Shown here one piece after another: positions 9,034 through 19,311 of a stretch of 64,000 nt of DNA. This stretch comes from Flavobacteriaceae bacterium PS02338 (GTDB lineage: Bacteria > Bacteroidota > Bacteroidia > Sphingobacteriales > Sphingobacteriaceae), in assembly GCA_029959615.1 (NCBI GenBank), contig JASCOD010000007.1, positions 124,001-188,000 on the forward strand. The letters are read 5' to 3'. A program made the translations under genes and the position numbers. The notes beneath the pieces were generated by a model. That model had not been told where the DNA came from and did not search any database. It saw nothing but the letters and a program-made list of their open reading frames with translations. Numbering within the stretch: position 1 is the first letter of the stretch; each line of letters begins with the position of its first letter.

Positions 9034-10713
9034 ATGCCTGTACATTTCATAGATAACTATCCCAAAAATGATCTTGAATCTCAGATTTGTAGACAGGACA
9101 AAAGTCCATTGTATGGCGAAATTTGGATTTATCAGGAGTTCTTAAAATTTAATGAAAACAACTTTCTAAAGGATGAAAATTGGTATGTAAAACATAATTA
9201 TAATCTCTCATCCCACCCTTCAAGCGAAGGTAAAGTAGAGGGGCAGATTGATTATCTTATCGTAAGTAAATATGGCACTTTAATTATAGAAGTAAAAGGT
9301 GGTGGAATCGAAGTTGATCACGATGATGTTTATTACTCCTATGACAAAAAGGATAAAAGCAAACGATATGAGGCTCAAAATCCTTTCAGCCAAGTTAAAG
9401 AATACGTCCATTCTTTAAAGAGCCTAATTGATTCGAACCCATTTATTTACAGGGCAGTTGTTTTTCCTCATGAATCAAATTTTATCCTGAAAGGACCGCA
9501 GCTTTCTGGTTACCAATATCTTTTTTTCTCTAAAAAAGACCTAGAGCAAAAGGAGTCAGAATTCGGTAAAAATGAGCTTTTTTATAATTTTTTAATCCAA
9601 TTAGCGAAAGATGCGCGGAAAAATATTATAAAACAATTAAATCCTTCTATCAATAAAGATAAACTTGAGACAAGAGTTTGGGAGCAATTCCCTCAATTAA
9701 ATAAGAGGGATATTGACAGGTTACGCTCAGAATTTTTTCCAGTGCAAACAACATATGGTTTTGATCCAAATCGAATTAAAAACGAGATTATTCTGGAAGA
9801 AAATTATGAAATTTTAAAGGGGCTTCGGAAAAATAGAAAGGTGATGGTACAAGGCGCTCCAGGAACTGGTAAAACCGTCTTGGCAATGAAATTTTTAGCT
9901 GAGAATTTGATAAAGCAGCATAAGGGAGTTTTCTTCTGTGCCAATCGCCTGCTACGCTCAAAAATGGAGTACATTATCTACAACGAATATAAGCTTGATC
10001 CGAATTTGATCACTTTTAGGATTTATTATCCAGATATTAAAGTGGAGGAATTGGAATCTGATATTGATTTTGTCATCATAGATGAAGCCCAAGAGTTTTT
10101 TGACAAAGGATTGTATGATTTCATCAACGAAGTGGATGTAAAAATGAAATCACCTAAATTTTTGATTTTGTATGATCCAGAACAGGCCATCGTTCAAAAC
10201 TATAAGGACATTGATTGGTACGCCGATTTTTTACTCGAAACGACATTTGTTCATTATTTATTTGATACCACCTGGAGATGTACTCAAAATAAGGATATTT
10301 CCGATGTAATGCAGCTTCTAAAAAATAGTCAGTATAAAAAAATCTTAAAAGATTTCAGTAAATTATTTCTAATTGTAAATAATGAGCTTGAAAAGCTAAA
10401 GGCAGTTAAAGATATAATTGATAGTGCAAACAGGGAATACGGTAAATACTTGGTATTGGTGGACAGCCACATAATTGATGATTTTAGACGGACAGCCAAT
10501 GATTATTTTAGAAGTGATATTGAAGAATTAACACCTGAAAACATCAATGTAAAAAATCAAAAAATACGTTTTACTACTCCAATTATGTACAGAGGTTTGG
10601 AAGCTGAAAATATAATATTTGTGACTTCAACTCTAAATGACAACACCAAAATTCAAAGCTTTATTGGCATTTCTCGCGCAATGTATTCATTCAAATGTGT
10701 TTTATGGAATTAA
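9034..10713 (+). CDS. NERD nuclease-SF1 helicase fusion in the DISARM-like operon
   Basis: A 559-residue two-domain protein. The N-terminal part (about 25-200) is a NERD (nuclease-related) domain of the PD-(D/E)xK fold: GQIDYLIV with Asp73 and LIIEVKGG with Glu86-x-Lys88 supply the presumed metal-binding core. The C-terminal part is an SF1/DUF2075-like P-loop helicase: Walker A GAPGTGKT (K280), Walker B VIIDEAQEFF (D350-E351), TTWRC, and a motif VI-like end FIGISRAMYSFKCVL. It starts 6 bp after the methyltransferase and its stop overlaps the start of the DrmE-like gene, so it belongs to the operon. NERD-helicases are not among the standard DISARM genes I know (drmA, B, C, D, E, MI, MII). Here it could supply the nuclease activity that is otherwise missing; this is inference. 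Confidence 0.85.
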   Translation: MPVHFIDNYPKNDLESQICRQDKSPLYGEIWIYQEFLKFNENNFLKDENWYVKHNYNLSSHPSSEGKVEGQIDYLIVSKYGTLIIEVKGGGIEVDHDDVYYSYDKKDKSKRYEAQNPFSQVKEYVHSLKSLIDSNPFIYRAVVFPHESNFILKGPQLSGYQYLFFSKKDLEQKESEFGKNELFYNFLIQLAKDARKNIIKQLNPSINKDKLETRVWEQFPQLNKRDIDRLRSEFFPVQTTYGFDPNRIKNEIILEENYEILKGLRKNRKVMVQGAPGTGKTVLAMKFLAENLIKQHKGVFFCANRLLRSKMEYIIYNEYKLDPNLITFRIYYPDIKVEELESDIDFVIIDEAQEFFDKGLYDFINEVDVKMKSPKFLILYDPEQAIVQNYKDIDWYADFLLETTFVHYLFDTTWRCTQNKDISDVMQLLKNSQYKKILKDFSKLFLIVNNELEKLKAVKDIIDSANREYGKYLVLVDSHIIDDFRRTANDYFRSDIEELTPENINVKNQKIRFTTPIMYRGLEAENIIFVTSTLNDNTKIQSFIGISRAMYSFKCVLWN

Positions 10714-13088
10714 ATATAGAAACTCCATTTGATACATTAAACGATGTTGTTGTTGAAGCTTTGGGGTCAAAAGGTATAGACATAATAAATTGCCTGGTGC
10801 TTAAGGAATTAGGTTTCTGGTATCATAAATTTGTTTTATCTCAAGCCGATCAATTTCATTTAATCGTTCCATACTATCAAAAGGAATTCAACAAACCTCT
10901 ATTGGAATACCTTTTTAATCTAGATTTATTATTAAAGCTTATAGTTCCTAGAAATGGCCAAAGACTAGAAGAGTATGCTCTGTTTGACATAATGTCTTAT
11001 AGATTGGCTGACAAATACAACAAACGTAATAAAGAATTTAAGTTAAGATTTTTGAATGCCACTAAAACCTCGCTGTCTTTTGAAAAGGATGTCAACGTAG
11101 CATCTGATAGATTCTTACCGATGTTTCCAATCGATCAAATAGATAGCTATAAAGATGAAATTTTTGATGCTTTCTTCCTATTTAGCACAATGGCCAAGCG
11201 CAATCTTATATCTCACAAAGTTTCAATTGATTTTAGTAAAAATTTGACCCTTTTGATTACGGAGTCAAGTAATCTTGAAACTCCAAAGCTTTTATTCAAG
11301 CATTTGCAGACATCTGAGTTTAGAGGTGACGACAACAAACGCGACGAAATTTTAGATTCTTTTGAAAGTCTTGATATCAAAAATAATATTAACTACAAAT
11401 ATCCATACCATGTCAATATAGGTTCAACCGTTATAAAAGAATTTAATAATCGGGCAAAACAATTCAATATCGAACTTCAGCACAGACTCTGCTATTCCGA
11501 AATATTAGATAATGAACTCGTACTAACACCAAATGAACTAAATCTGAAGCCTAAAACAGATTTATGTGATTTTTTAGCTCAATTTGTGACCATCAAAACA
11601 TCGGTTACAAATGATTTTAATTTAGTTTTTAAAGAATTTAAAAACAATTGGAAACAAGGAAACTTTAATGCTTTTATCTCTCCTTTTCCGATAAGGTGGT
11701 TCATGATGATACATTCTGGAGAGCCAGTCCTGTTTTGGAAAACGCTTTTTATTAATGATTATCCAAATCTAAGTGGGAATCTCTTAAGAGAGGCACTTTC
11801 ACTAATTGAAATCATTTATGAAATTAACTGGTTGGATAATTACCTTCCAACTGACAGTTCCGTCTTTTTATTAATTCCAAGATTAAATATATCCATGGAA
11901 ATAATCACCAGCTTTAAAAATCATTTAGCTGGTAGATATGAAAAGATTGGGTTTATAGATGACGATCTTACAAGAATACCTGATCAATCCAATATCTGGA
12001 TAATTGATCCATTTAATATTTTGTTTTTTTCAAACTCATTAAGTAAACTATCCACATTTAAAGTAAAGGTCCTAATCCCAGACTTTATAAATTTTGGCCA
12101 TAACCCATATATAAGGTATCATATCGCCAAATATCAATATGCCGCCTTAATTGAAGGAGCTCGCAAATGGGCCGATCCAAATTATTCAAAAAATCTTGAG
12201 GCCTGGAATGTGTTGAAAAATAAACTCTTAGATCAAATTAAAATAGACATACAGGAATATTATAGTAGGTTCGTGGTAAATGACGAACCATTTAAACTCG
12301 ATACTAATGGTGAAGAAATAAGTGTCGATAAACTCGAATTATCAGATTCTGAATTAATTCAATATGCTTCTAAGAAAGAGGAACGGTTTGTCAAAAAGGC
12401 GTTAGTTAAAGAGCTATTAATCACTAAGGATGATGGCTCAGAGATTGCTCTCAACCATACTGAACCTATTTTATTGGACGAGAATGGTTGTATTATTAGG
12501 ACGGTTGCTGCTATGTTATATGTAAATTCCAGATTCATACCAGTAAAGGAGATAGTCAAAAATATAAATGTAGGTTTAATTGCAGATAGGATGACCTCCA
12601 TTTCCCCGAAAGCCAAGAGTTGGCGTAACGAAATGTTTTTAATAAAAGAAAGAGAGCCGAATTTATTTTCAACATTAAGTACTCAAGGATTATCTGTTAC
12701 TGCAGGAACTTTTAACAATGATTATATCAGTCAAAACATTGAACAAGATGGTTTTCAGCTTCCACGGTCTAAAATGGACTGGAAAATTGTCTGCGAAAAG
12801 ATTGGTATTTCCGATATGTTGCCAACTTGGATGGCTCATAAATCACGTAGTGATATAAATGCTCTAAAAAAAGCATATTCTGATATTATTAATTTTCTGA
12901 TTTTAAAAGACAGTTTTGGTATGAACGTAACTGACTCGATTCTTAAACATGTTAGTAATATATTATCGACTTTACCTGATGCTGAACTGGATGAACAGGA
13001 AATTGAAATAAACACAAGATTAGTTATTGCAGAAATTAGCCGCCGAATAAAACTCTCTCAAGTAAAAAATATTAAGGACCAAATATGA
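10704..13088 (+). CDS. drmE: DrmE-like protein of a class 2 DISARM-type system
   Basis: A protein of 794 residues (797 if the in-frame ATG at 10695 is used). The chosen ATG at 10704 lies inside the sequence ATGGAATTAA that ends the preceding gene, suggesting coupled translation. I see no diagnostic enzymatic motif, signal peptide or membrane segment. The protein is acidic and mostly soluble, with a helical C-terminus (EQEIEINTRLVIAEISRRIK). The DrmE label rests on length (class 2 DrmE proteins are about 800 residues) and on its place directly before drmA, next to a C5 methylase and drmB. Its stop overlaps the drmA start as ATGA. Sequence-level confirmation by profile search is lacking, so the name is provisional. 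Confidence 0.65.
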   Translation: MELNIETPFDTLNDVVVEALGSKGIDIINCLVLKELGFWYHKFVLSQADQFHLIVPYYQKEFNKPLLEYLFNLDLLLKLIVPRNGQRLEEYALFDIMSYRLADKYNKRNKEFKLRFLNATKTSLSFEKDVNVASDRFLPMFPIDQIDSYKDEIFDAFFLFSTMAKRNLISHKVSIDFSKNLTLLITESSNLETPKLLFKHLQTSEFRGDDNKRDEILDSFESLDIKNNINYKYPYHVNIGSTVIKEFNNRAKQFNIELQHRLCYSEILDNELVLTPNELNLKPKTDLCDFLAQFVTIKTSVTNDFNLVFKEFKNNWKQGNFNAFISPFPIRWFMMIHSGEPVLFWKTLFINDYPNLSGNLLREALSLIEIIYEINWLDNYLPTDSSVFLLIPRLNISMEIITSFKNHLAGRYEKIGFIDDDLTRIPDQSNIWIIDPFNILFFSNSLSKLSTFKVKVLIPDFINFGHNPYIRYHIAKYQYAALIEGARKWADPNYSKNLEAWNVLKNKLLDQIKIDIQEYYSRFVVNDEPFKLDTNGEEISVDKLELSDSELIQYASKKEERFVKKALVKELLITKDDGSEIALNHTEPILLDENGCIIRTVAAMLYVNSRFIPVKEIVKNINVGLIADRMTSISPKAKSWRNEMFLIKEREPNLFSTLSTQGLSVTAGTFNNDYISQNIEQDGFQLPRSKMDWKIVCEKIGISDMLPTWMAHKSRSDINALKKAYSDIINFLILKDSFGMNVTDSILKHVSNILSTLPDAELDEQEIEINTRLVIAEISRRIKLSQVKNIKDQI

Positions 13089-16000
13089 GTAACCCATTTA
13101 TAGTTAAACGAACAAGCTTGGAACTATTTGTAAAAGAGCAAATCTTAGGTCCTGGTGCATTTAATAAAAGATTTTTCTTGTTAAAGAAATGGGACTCTAA
13201 TGAGTTTAATGGAAATTTGCTAGCAAATTGTGCGGCGTCAGATAATGTTAACGAGGTGATCGGAGAAGTGCCAGCTTACCAATATAGTTCAGGTATTCTA
13301 TTTCCAATCGCTTTGACGGTCGACGAGACAGACGTAGAAATAGACAAATTAAATGATGATGGGGAAGGAAATGATTTAGATCAAACTCTAGTAAAAGCAG
13401 ATGATGAGGATTTTTCTGATGATCATAATGATAGTGTGTCAAGTAAGAATCAAAACTATCCCAACACGTGTGGATTATCGTTTGCTATTGATTTAACCTC
13501 CAAGGTTGAAAAGGATATAACAATTCAAATTGATTTTAGGACATATCAAAAGGTTAAGCAAAAGTCCTGTCAGGAAAATCAACTGGGCTATTGGATATCA
13601 AAAAATCAGTCTGAGATTACCGAGATATTTACAACATATTTTGAGGGAATCTTTGAAGTTTTAATGAGGGACAATAATGTATTTATTTGCCTTAGTCAAA
13701 ATACCAATATAAATGAATACCTATACTCCCTTGACTATGTGAATCTTGAAAAATTTATGAGAGAAAGGCTGTTGCCAGAGATTGAAAAATCTTTTCCTGG
13801 CCAAGATTTTCATAAGACTGCAGTAAAGGAATATGATTCCGTTACATATGAATTTACAACTTTATATGAAGACTCATTGACCGACGAGATTGGAAAACTT
13901 TTAAAGATTGAGCCAGGCAATTATAATACCTATAAATCTTTAATTAGTCACATTGAGCTTTTTAATCAAGTAAAAGCAATTGTAACCGAACTAAAAACTA
14001 TATACAGAAAGAGCTCTCGGAAGAACTTTCCAACACCAATATGGGAATCGCAGTCATTTAGTAAACATATTGTTTTGCCCGAATTTGAACTAGGCAAGCG
14101 AATTCAGCGTGGGGTGCTTCCAGTTGACGGTTTTAAGGATTTAGTTTTAAACTATCAATTTTTAAGGAATTCGGCAGCCATATATGTTAAATTAATTCTA
14201 GTAAATAAAGGCACCATAAATCTTAAAGCTGACGAACCGCCACAATTAAACAAGAAAGATGTTGCAAACGAAAAATCTTTTTTTGGGGTTAAACTAAAGG
14301 TCAATGAAGTCATTCTAGGGACATTTTTGCCTTATAATCCACCAAATCTCTTGGAGATAGATGAGGAGGAAAGCTTTAGTAAATTGATATATCGGAGTTA
14401 TAAGGATTATTCCGAGGGGTATAACACTTCTGTCAATTGGGGGAATTGTTCCCACAACACTAAATTGAAATTCGTTGCTACTGAATTCATACCAGAACAA
14501 GAAACGCCTAATGTTGATTTTAAACCAAGTGAGATAAGTAATGGAAATGTTGTTGAATTAATTGACGAAAATGTACTCTCAATGCGTAGCCTATCAACAT
14601 TGTCAGACCATTCAGATGCGTTAGTACTTGATAGCTTGGTTAAATTTATTGACGCATATAAGATATGGATTGATAAGAAGAGAATACAGCTCAACGAAGA
14701 CCCAGAGACTTTAGATGGGAAAAATCTATTGATAAAACAATTGGATGGTTGTGAGCTCGATTATAAACGGCTATCACGAAATATAGAGCTTTTATCAGGT
14801 AACGGAAAGGCTATGGTTGCTTTTAGAACAATGAATACTGCAATGTTTATGCAGTTACATCACAGCATTTGTGTTAAAGCTCTCAAGGATAGTGGCGATT
14901 CTGCCTTTTTACCATCAGAAAATAATGAGAATTATTATAAAAATCTAGTCTTAAAAGATGAATATAAATGGCGATCGTTTCAATTGGCTTTCATCATATT
15001 AAATATCGATGCCTTTGTTCAGCCACTTGCAGATGATAAGACAGTTGAAGATGTTTTTGGATCGGGTTGGCCAGAGAGGAACGAGCTTGCCGATCTCGTA
15101 TGGTTTCCAACCGGTGGCGGTAAAACCGAAGCTTATTTAGGTATTATTGCATTTACTATAGCATATAGGCGATTTGTAAGGGGTGACAGTATGGGAAAAG
15201 GCACTACTGTGATTATGCGTTATACCCTTCGTTTATTGACGCTCCAACAGTTCCAGAGAGCGACGATGTTAATTTGCGCGTTGGAGGCCATCCGTAAAGA
15301 TTCATTTAATTTACCTTATAGATATACGCTTGGGGAATCTAGAATTACAATAGGCCTGTTTGTTGGTAAAGGGTCATTACCGAACACTTGGGATCAAATG
15401 AACGGAGAGCTTCAAAAGATTATTGGACAATTAAAAGACCAGAAAAAAGTTAGTACAAATATACCTCATACAGAGTGTCCTTGGTGTGGCGGTTCATTGT
15501 TCATAAATAGCAATTTGGACAATATCGAACCTAAAAATAATGATAGATATGGTATAAACGATACGTTAAAAATCATGTGTAACACCGAGGGTTGTACTTA
15601 TCATTACAGGCGGCCAAATGAGAACAAATGCCTTCCATTACGCTTATTTGATGAAGATATTTATAAAAATCCACCAACATTATTATTTGGAACCGTCGAT
15701 AAATTTGCCGCATTGGCTAATAAAGTTTCGACTCATGCAAGTGGCCGTAACCAAGACTCACGTAGACTGTTAGGAGAAGGGCATAATTACCATTGCTTAC
15801 CGCCAGAGTTAATCATACAGGATGAACTTCATTTATTATTGGGCCCCTTAGGCTCCGCAGTCGGGCTTTTCGAAAAAGGTATTGATGAACTCTGTACATA
15901 TAGTGAGAATGGAAAAAGAATTCGTCCAAAAATCATAACGTCAACAGCGACAACTCGCAATACCGACAAGCAAATATTTGCACTCTTCAATCGGAGATCC

Positions 16001-17248
16001 GAAATTTTTCCTAAACAAGGAATCTCTTGTGATGATTCATTCTTCGCGTATTACAAAAGGAACGATACCAATCCAAATATTTATAGTTCCAACCGAAAAT
16101 ATGTTGGCCTACTGCCGGTTGGTAAGACACAGGTCTGGATGCAATTGCGATTGGCATCAATTTGCTTAGCACATAGGCTTAAATTTCTTACTGAAAATTT
16201 CAGCAATGATGAAATTTTTGAAAAGTCGGAGAACTTTAGAGTATTTGAGAAAGCATTTGATTATTATCAAACCTTACTGTCTTATTTCAACAGTCTAAAA
16301 GAAGTTGGAAAAACGCAATCTCAGTTAAGCCATTATCTACCTGGAGATCTAAATCTTGTTATTAAGAACACCACTATTTGGTCCTTTCTCAACAAGTTTA
16401 TTAGAAATGGTAATGATATAGATTATTCTGAATTGACAGGAAGACTATCTGGAGAAGAAGTCAAAACAAATTTATCAAAAATTGAAAGTAATTGGATACT
16501 ATCAAAACAGATTTCGCCCCCTGAATTTGTAATTTCAACAAATATGATTTCCGTTGGTATAGATGTTTCGAGATTCAATACGATGATTATAAATTCTATG
16601 CCAAGGAATACTGCCGAGTACATTCAAGCTTCTAGTCGTGTTGCAAGAGATAGAGAGGGTATCGTTTTTACCGTACATCACCCATTTAGATCGAGGGATA
16701 TTTCTCATTACCAAAGATTCAAAGAATTTCACGAGAAATTTTATAGCTATGTTGAACCGATTTCAATAACGCCATTTGCCACGAAAGCGCTTGAGCGTTA
16801 TTTCGCAATGTTTCTTAGTGTCATAATAAGGCATAACAAAACTCCTTTTCTTTCTGATAATGAATCGGCTAGGACTGTCACTCTGCCTAACATCAATGAA
16901 ATAAAAGAAAATGTGTTAAGATATATTGCTGAGATCAAGCAAGATGCCGATAAGCTTAATTTGTATCTTAAAAATCGGGCAACAGGGGTGTCGCTTAATA
17001 TTGATGGAATAATCGGTGACGAAGAAGTTCAAGAGATTGAAATCAAATTAGATGACCTCTTGATCGACAGGTGGTTGGATAGGATTAATGGACAGGACCC
17101 AACGCTTGATTTGAATTTTCGAGACGAAATATCACATAAATCTTTATTTAGACCTAGAAATGCAGCCTCAATTGATAACAATTGGAATGTTAAGGAATCC
17201 CTTAGAGAGATAGCTCCATCAATAGTAATTAAAACAGTTCAACAATAG
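13085..17248 (+). CDS. drmA: DrmA-like SF2 helicase
   Basis: A 1,387-residue helicase. The N-terminal half has no catalytic motif and carries a very acidic stretch around residues 80-115. The helicase core follows. Walker A is FPTGGGKTEAYLG (K680). A zinc-ribbon-like insert has CPWC (C798, C801) and CNTEGC (C832, C837). The DEAD-box variant is DELH (D913-H916), motif III-like is STATTRN (953-959), and the C-terminal RecA domain has ISVGIDVSRF and ASSRVARD (about 1182-1189). DELH with STATTRN and IQASSRVARD fits the DrmA helicase of DISARM. DrmA and DrmB form the complex that binds and unwinds invading DNA in characterised DISARM. The start overlaps the previous stop by 4 bp, and drmB begins 11 bp after it. 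Confidence 0.88.
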   Translation: MSNPFIVKRTSLELFVKEQILGPGAFNKRFFLLKKWDSNEFNGNLLANCAASDNVNEVIGEVPAYQYSSGILFPIALTVDETDVEIDKLNDDGEGNDLDQTLVKADDEDFSDDHNDSVSSKNQNYPNTCGLSFAIDLTSKVEKDITIQIDFRTYQKVKQKSCQENQLGYWISKNQSEITEIFTTYFEGIFEVLMRDNNVFICLSQNTNINEYLYSLDYVNLEKFMRERLLPEIEKSFPGQDFHKTAVKEYDSVTYEFTTLYEDSLTDEIGKLLKIEPGNYNTYKSLISHIELFNQVKAIVTELKTIYRKSSRKNFPTPIWESQSFSKHIVLPEFELGKRIQRGVLPVDGFKDLVLNYQFLRNSAAIYVKLILVNKGTINLKADEPPQLNKKDVANEKSFFGVKLKVNEVILGTFLPYNPPNLLEIDEEESFSKLIYRSYKDYSEGYNTSVNWGNCSHNTKLKFVATEFIPEQETPNVDFKPSEISNGNVVELIDENVLSMRSLSTLSDHSDALVLDSLVKFIDAYKIWIDKKRIQLNEDPETLDGKNLLIKQLDGCELDYKRLSRNIELLSGNGKAMVAFRTMNTAMFMQLHHSICVKALKDSGDSAFLPSENNENYYKNLVLKDEYKWRSFQLAFIILNIDAFVQPLADDKTVEDVFGSGWPERNELADLVWFPTGGGKTEAYLGIIAFTIAYRRFVRGDSMGKGTTVIMRYTLRLLTLQQFQRATMLICALEAIRKDSFNLPYRYTLGESRITIGLFVGKGSLPNTWDQMNGELQKIIGQLKDQKKVSTNIPHTECPWCGGSLFINSNLDNIEPKNNDRYGINDTLKIMCNTEGCTYHYRRPNENKCLPLRLFDEDIYKNPPTLLFGTVDKFAALANKVSTHASGRNQDSRRLLGEGHNYHCLPPELIIQDELHLLLGPLGSAVGLFEKGIDELCTYSENGKRIRPKIITSTATTRNTDKQIFALFNRRSEIFPKQGISCDDSFFAYYKRNDTNPNIYSSNRKYVGLLPVGKTQVWMQLRLASICLAHRLKFLTENFSNDEIFEKSENFRVFEKAFDYYQTLLSYFNSLKEVGKTQSQLSHYLPGDLNLVIKNTTIWSFLNKFIRNGNDIDYSELTGRLSGEEVKTNLSKIESNWILSKQISPPEFVISTNMISVGIDVSRFNTMIINSMPRNTAEYIQASSRVARDREGIVFTVHHPFRSRDISHYQRFKEFHEKFYSYVEPISITPFATKALERYFAMFLSVIIRHNKTPFLSDNESARTVTLPNINEIKENVLRYIAEIKQDADKLNLYLKNRATGVSLNIDGIIGDEEVQEIEIKLDDLLIDRWLDRINGQDPTLDLNFRDEISHKSLFRPRNAASIDNNWNVKESLREIAPSIVIKTVQQ

Positions 17249-17259
17249 ACAATGAAGTA

Positions 17260-19311
17260 ATGGCAAAGGATAAATCAGCTAACATTAGAGCCAACGAATC
17301 TGTAAGTAAATTTAAATTACTTTCGGCATACGGTGGACCCGGATCTATAGTACACACATCCTACGGAAGTATTATTATTTCTTGTATAGAAGAATGGGGG
17401 TTTATTAGTCGTATAATAGAAATACGAAAACAAGCCTTAGAAATTCGTGAGGATGAAAATATCTATGTTCCTAAGCACGCAATGTTGGAGGATTTATATA
17501 TATCAAATGATGAACGATTGCTTTTAGAACTTCAGAAGAGCAAAATGATTCCCAATCTTAAATACTTGGCACTTGTACCAAGTATTGAGGTCAATGACTT
17601 TTATAACACAATTAACCAAGGGAAATCGTATTTAGCAATAAACAGCGAATTTATGCCTAAGGGTTTTTATGATAGGAATGGTGGGTACAAACTATATAGT
17701 GATTGGTATAAAGCTTGGCCAAATGGTGAAGAAAGCTTCTTTCCTCCTAAATATTTATTAAAAGGAGAGTCGAAAACTGATGCTGTATCATATGAAATCC
17801 CAGTTCTTTTGAAACAGGATAATTTGGTCTTAATTTGTAGCAATGGACATTTAAGTGATTTTCCCTGGTCTAGGTTTTTAAGATGGAGAACTGAGAGCCC
17901 GCATGATCTAAGCCAAGCAGTAGAACTATTTAGTATCCAAAAATGCTGTAAGAAGCCTAATATACAAATAAAGGAAACATCGGCCAATGCGAGTGGATTT
18001 GATGGTAAATGGCTCAAATGCAATAATACCGGTTGTGAATCTTCTAGAGGGGTATCATTAAAAGGTATAATGAGCCTAAAAGTTATATGTCCTGGGCATA
18101 AGCCCTGGGAATCTGAAACAGGAAGTATGAAGTCCTATTTTGGCAAAAACGATGTGAGAAATAGTTTTCCGCCAACAGAGCCATGTGGGAGCAGGGAAAT
18201 AAAAGTTGCATTGACTACCGGTAACAACTTATATTTTTCCCGGTCTATCTCAAGTATATTTATGCCAGGTGAACTTTTTTTAAGTGAAGTCATGCTAAAG
18301 AAACGTGCTCTTGAGGTTGAATTGGAAGTTGCGAAAGATAAAAATGATTTTGAACGTTGCATTGCTATAAACAGTGAGATAAAAAATCTAGAAATGGAAA
18401 TTGACGGGACATTTAATGTTGATGACATTTCTGATGAAGATAGAGAGGTAATATTTCGCCATCAAGAGTTTAGAGCTTTGTCCGAAAAGAATGAAGAAGA
18501 TATTAATATTACTCGTTCGGATTTATTAGTTAAGGATGTGTCAGGTAATTTAGATAATGATTTATCTAAATATTTTAAACGAATTTTAAGAGTAGACATA
18601 TTGAAAGTAACGTCGGCTCAATTAGATTTTTCTAGAGTTGAACCTTTGGAATCTGGTTCCACTGTAGTTCAAAGTAAAAATATATTTAGGTCAAGACCAG
18701 AAGATGTTCTTGTGTATCCAGTGGTTGAAAATTATGGTGAAGGCATTTTTTTTAGTTTTGATCAATCGCAGATAGAAGATTTCATGTTAGATGACACCAT
18801 GCGATATGTAAATCTATTTAGTCGACCGAGAACTGATTTTGCAAAGGGTGCTGTTAATGCTGCTCAAAATGGCAACTGGCAGCTTTATTTAGTTCATTCT
18901 TTTTGCCATCTATTGATGCGAGAATTAGAATTTAGATGTGGATATCCAACGGCTTCCCTTTCAGAGAGATTGTATGTCTCAAATGAAGAAAATTCAAAAA
19001 TGTACGGATGTTTGATCTATACCGCAGAAGGCGCAGAAGGGAGTATGGGAGGCCTAATCGCTCAAACTAGGAAAAGTAATCTCAATGGGTTAATAAAAAG
19101 TGCTTTACTGAGGGCTACTATTTGTAACAGCGACCCTCTGTGCTGGCAATCCGATGGGCAGGGACTTTTTGAACTTAATCTCGCGTCTTGCTTTTCATGC
19201 GGATTGGTCAGTGAGACATCCTGTGAGCACAGAAACATATATTTAGATAGAAGGATTTTGATTGACGAGGATTTTGGTTATTTTAAAGATGTAATAAAAT
19301 CATTAGTATGA
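17260..19311 (+). CDS. drmB: DrmB-like DUF1998 protein
   Basis: A 683-residue protein. The N-terminus has KLLSAYGGPGSIVHTSYGS, the conserved opening of DrmB proteins (Gly-rich, roughly residues 18-36). The C-terminal DUF1998 region contains HSFCHLLMRELEFRCGYP, GAEGSMGGL and a Cys cluster: C622, C628, C644, C647, C655 with H657. These probably form one or two zinc sites. Internal cysteines around residues 228-280 (KCCKKP, CNNTGC, CPGH) suggest a second zinc module. In DISARM, DrmB partners DrmA and regulates DNA loading. It follows drmA by 11 bp, and its stop overlaps the next start as ATGA, so all are in one transcript. Confidence 0.88.
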   Translation: MAKDKSANIRANESVSKFKLLSAYGGPGSIVHTSYGSIIISCIEEWGFISRIIEIRKQALEIREDENIYVPKHAMLEDLYISNDERLLLELQKSKMIPNLKYLALVPSIEVNDFYNTINQGKSYLAINSEFMPKGFYDRNGGYKLYSDWYKAWPNGEESFFPPKYLLKGESKTDAVSYEIPVLLKQDNLVLICSNGHLSDFPWSRFLRWRTESPHDLSQAVELFSIQKCCKKPNIQIKETSANASGFDGKWLKCNNTGCESSRGVSLKGIMSLKVICPGHKPWESETGSMKSYFGKNDVRNSFPPTEPCGSREIKVALTTGNNLYFSRSISSIFMPGELFLSEVMLKKRALEVELEVAKDKNDFERCIAINSEIKNLEMEIDGTFNVDDISDEDREVIFRHQEFRALSEKNEEDINITRSDLLVKDVSGNLDNDLSKYFKRILRVDILKVTSAQLDFSRVEPLESGSTVVQSKNIFRSRPEDVLVYPVVENYGEGIFFSFDQSQIEDFMLDDTMRYVNLFSRPRTDFAKGAVNAAQNGNWQLYLVHSFCHLLMRELEFRCGYPTASLSERLYVSNEENSKMYGCLIYTAEGAEGSMGGLIAQTRKSNLNGLIKSALLRATICNSDPLCWQSDGQGLFELNLASCFSCGLVSETSCEHRNIYLDRRILIDEDFGYFKDVIKSLV

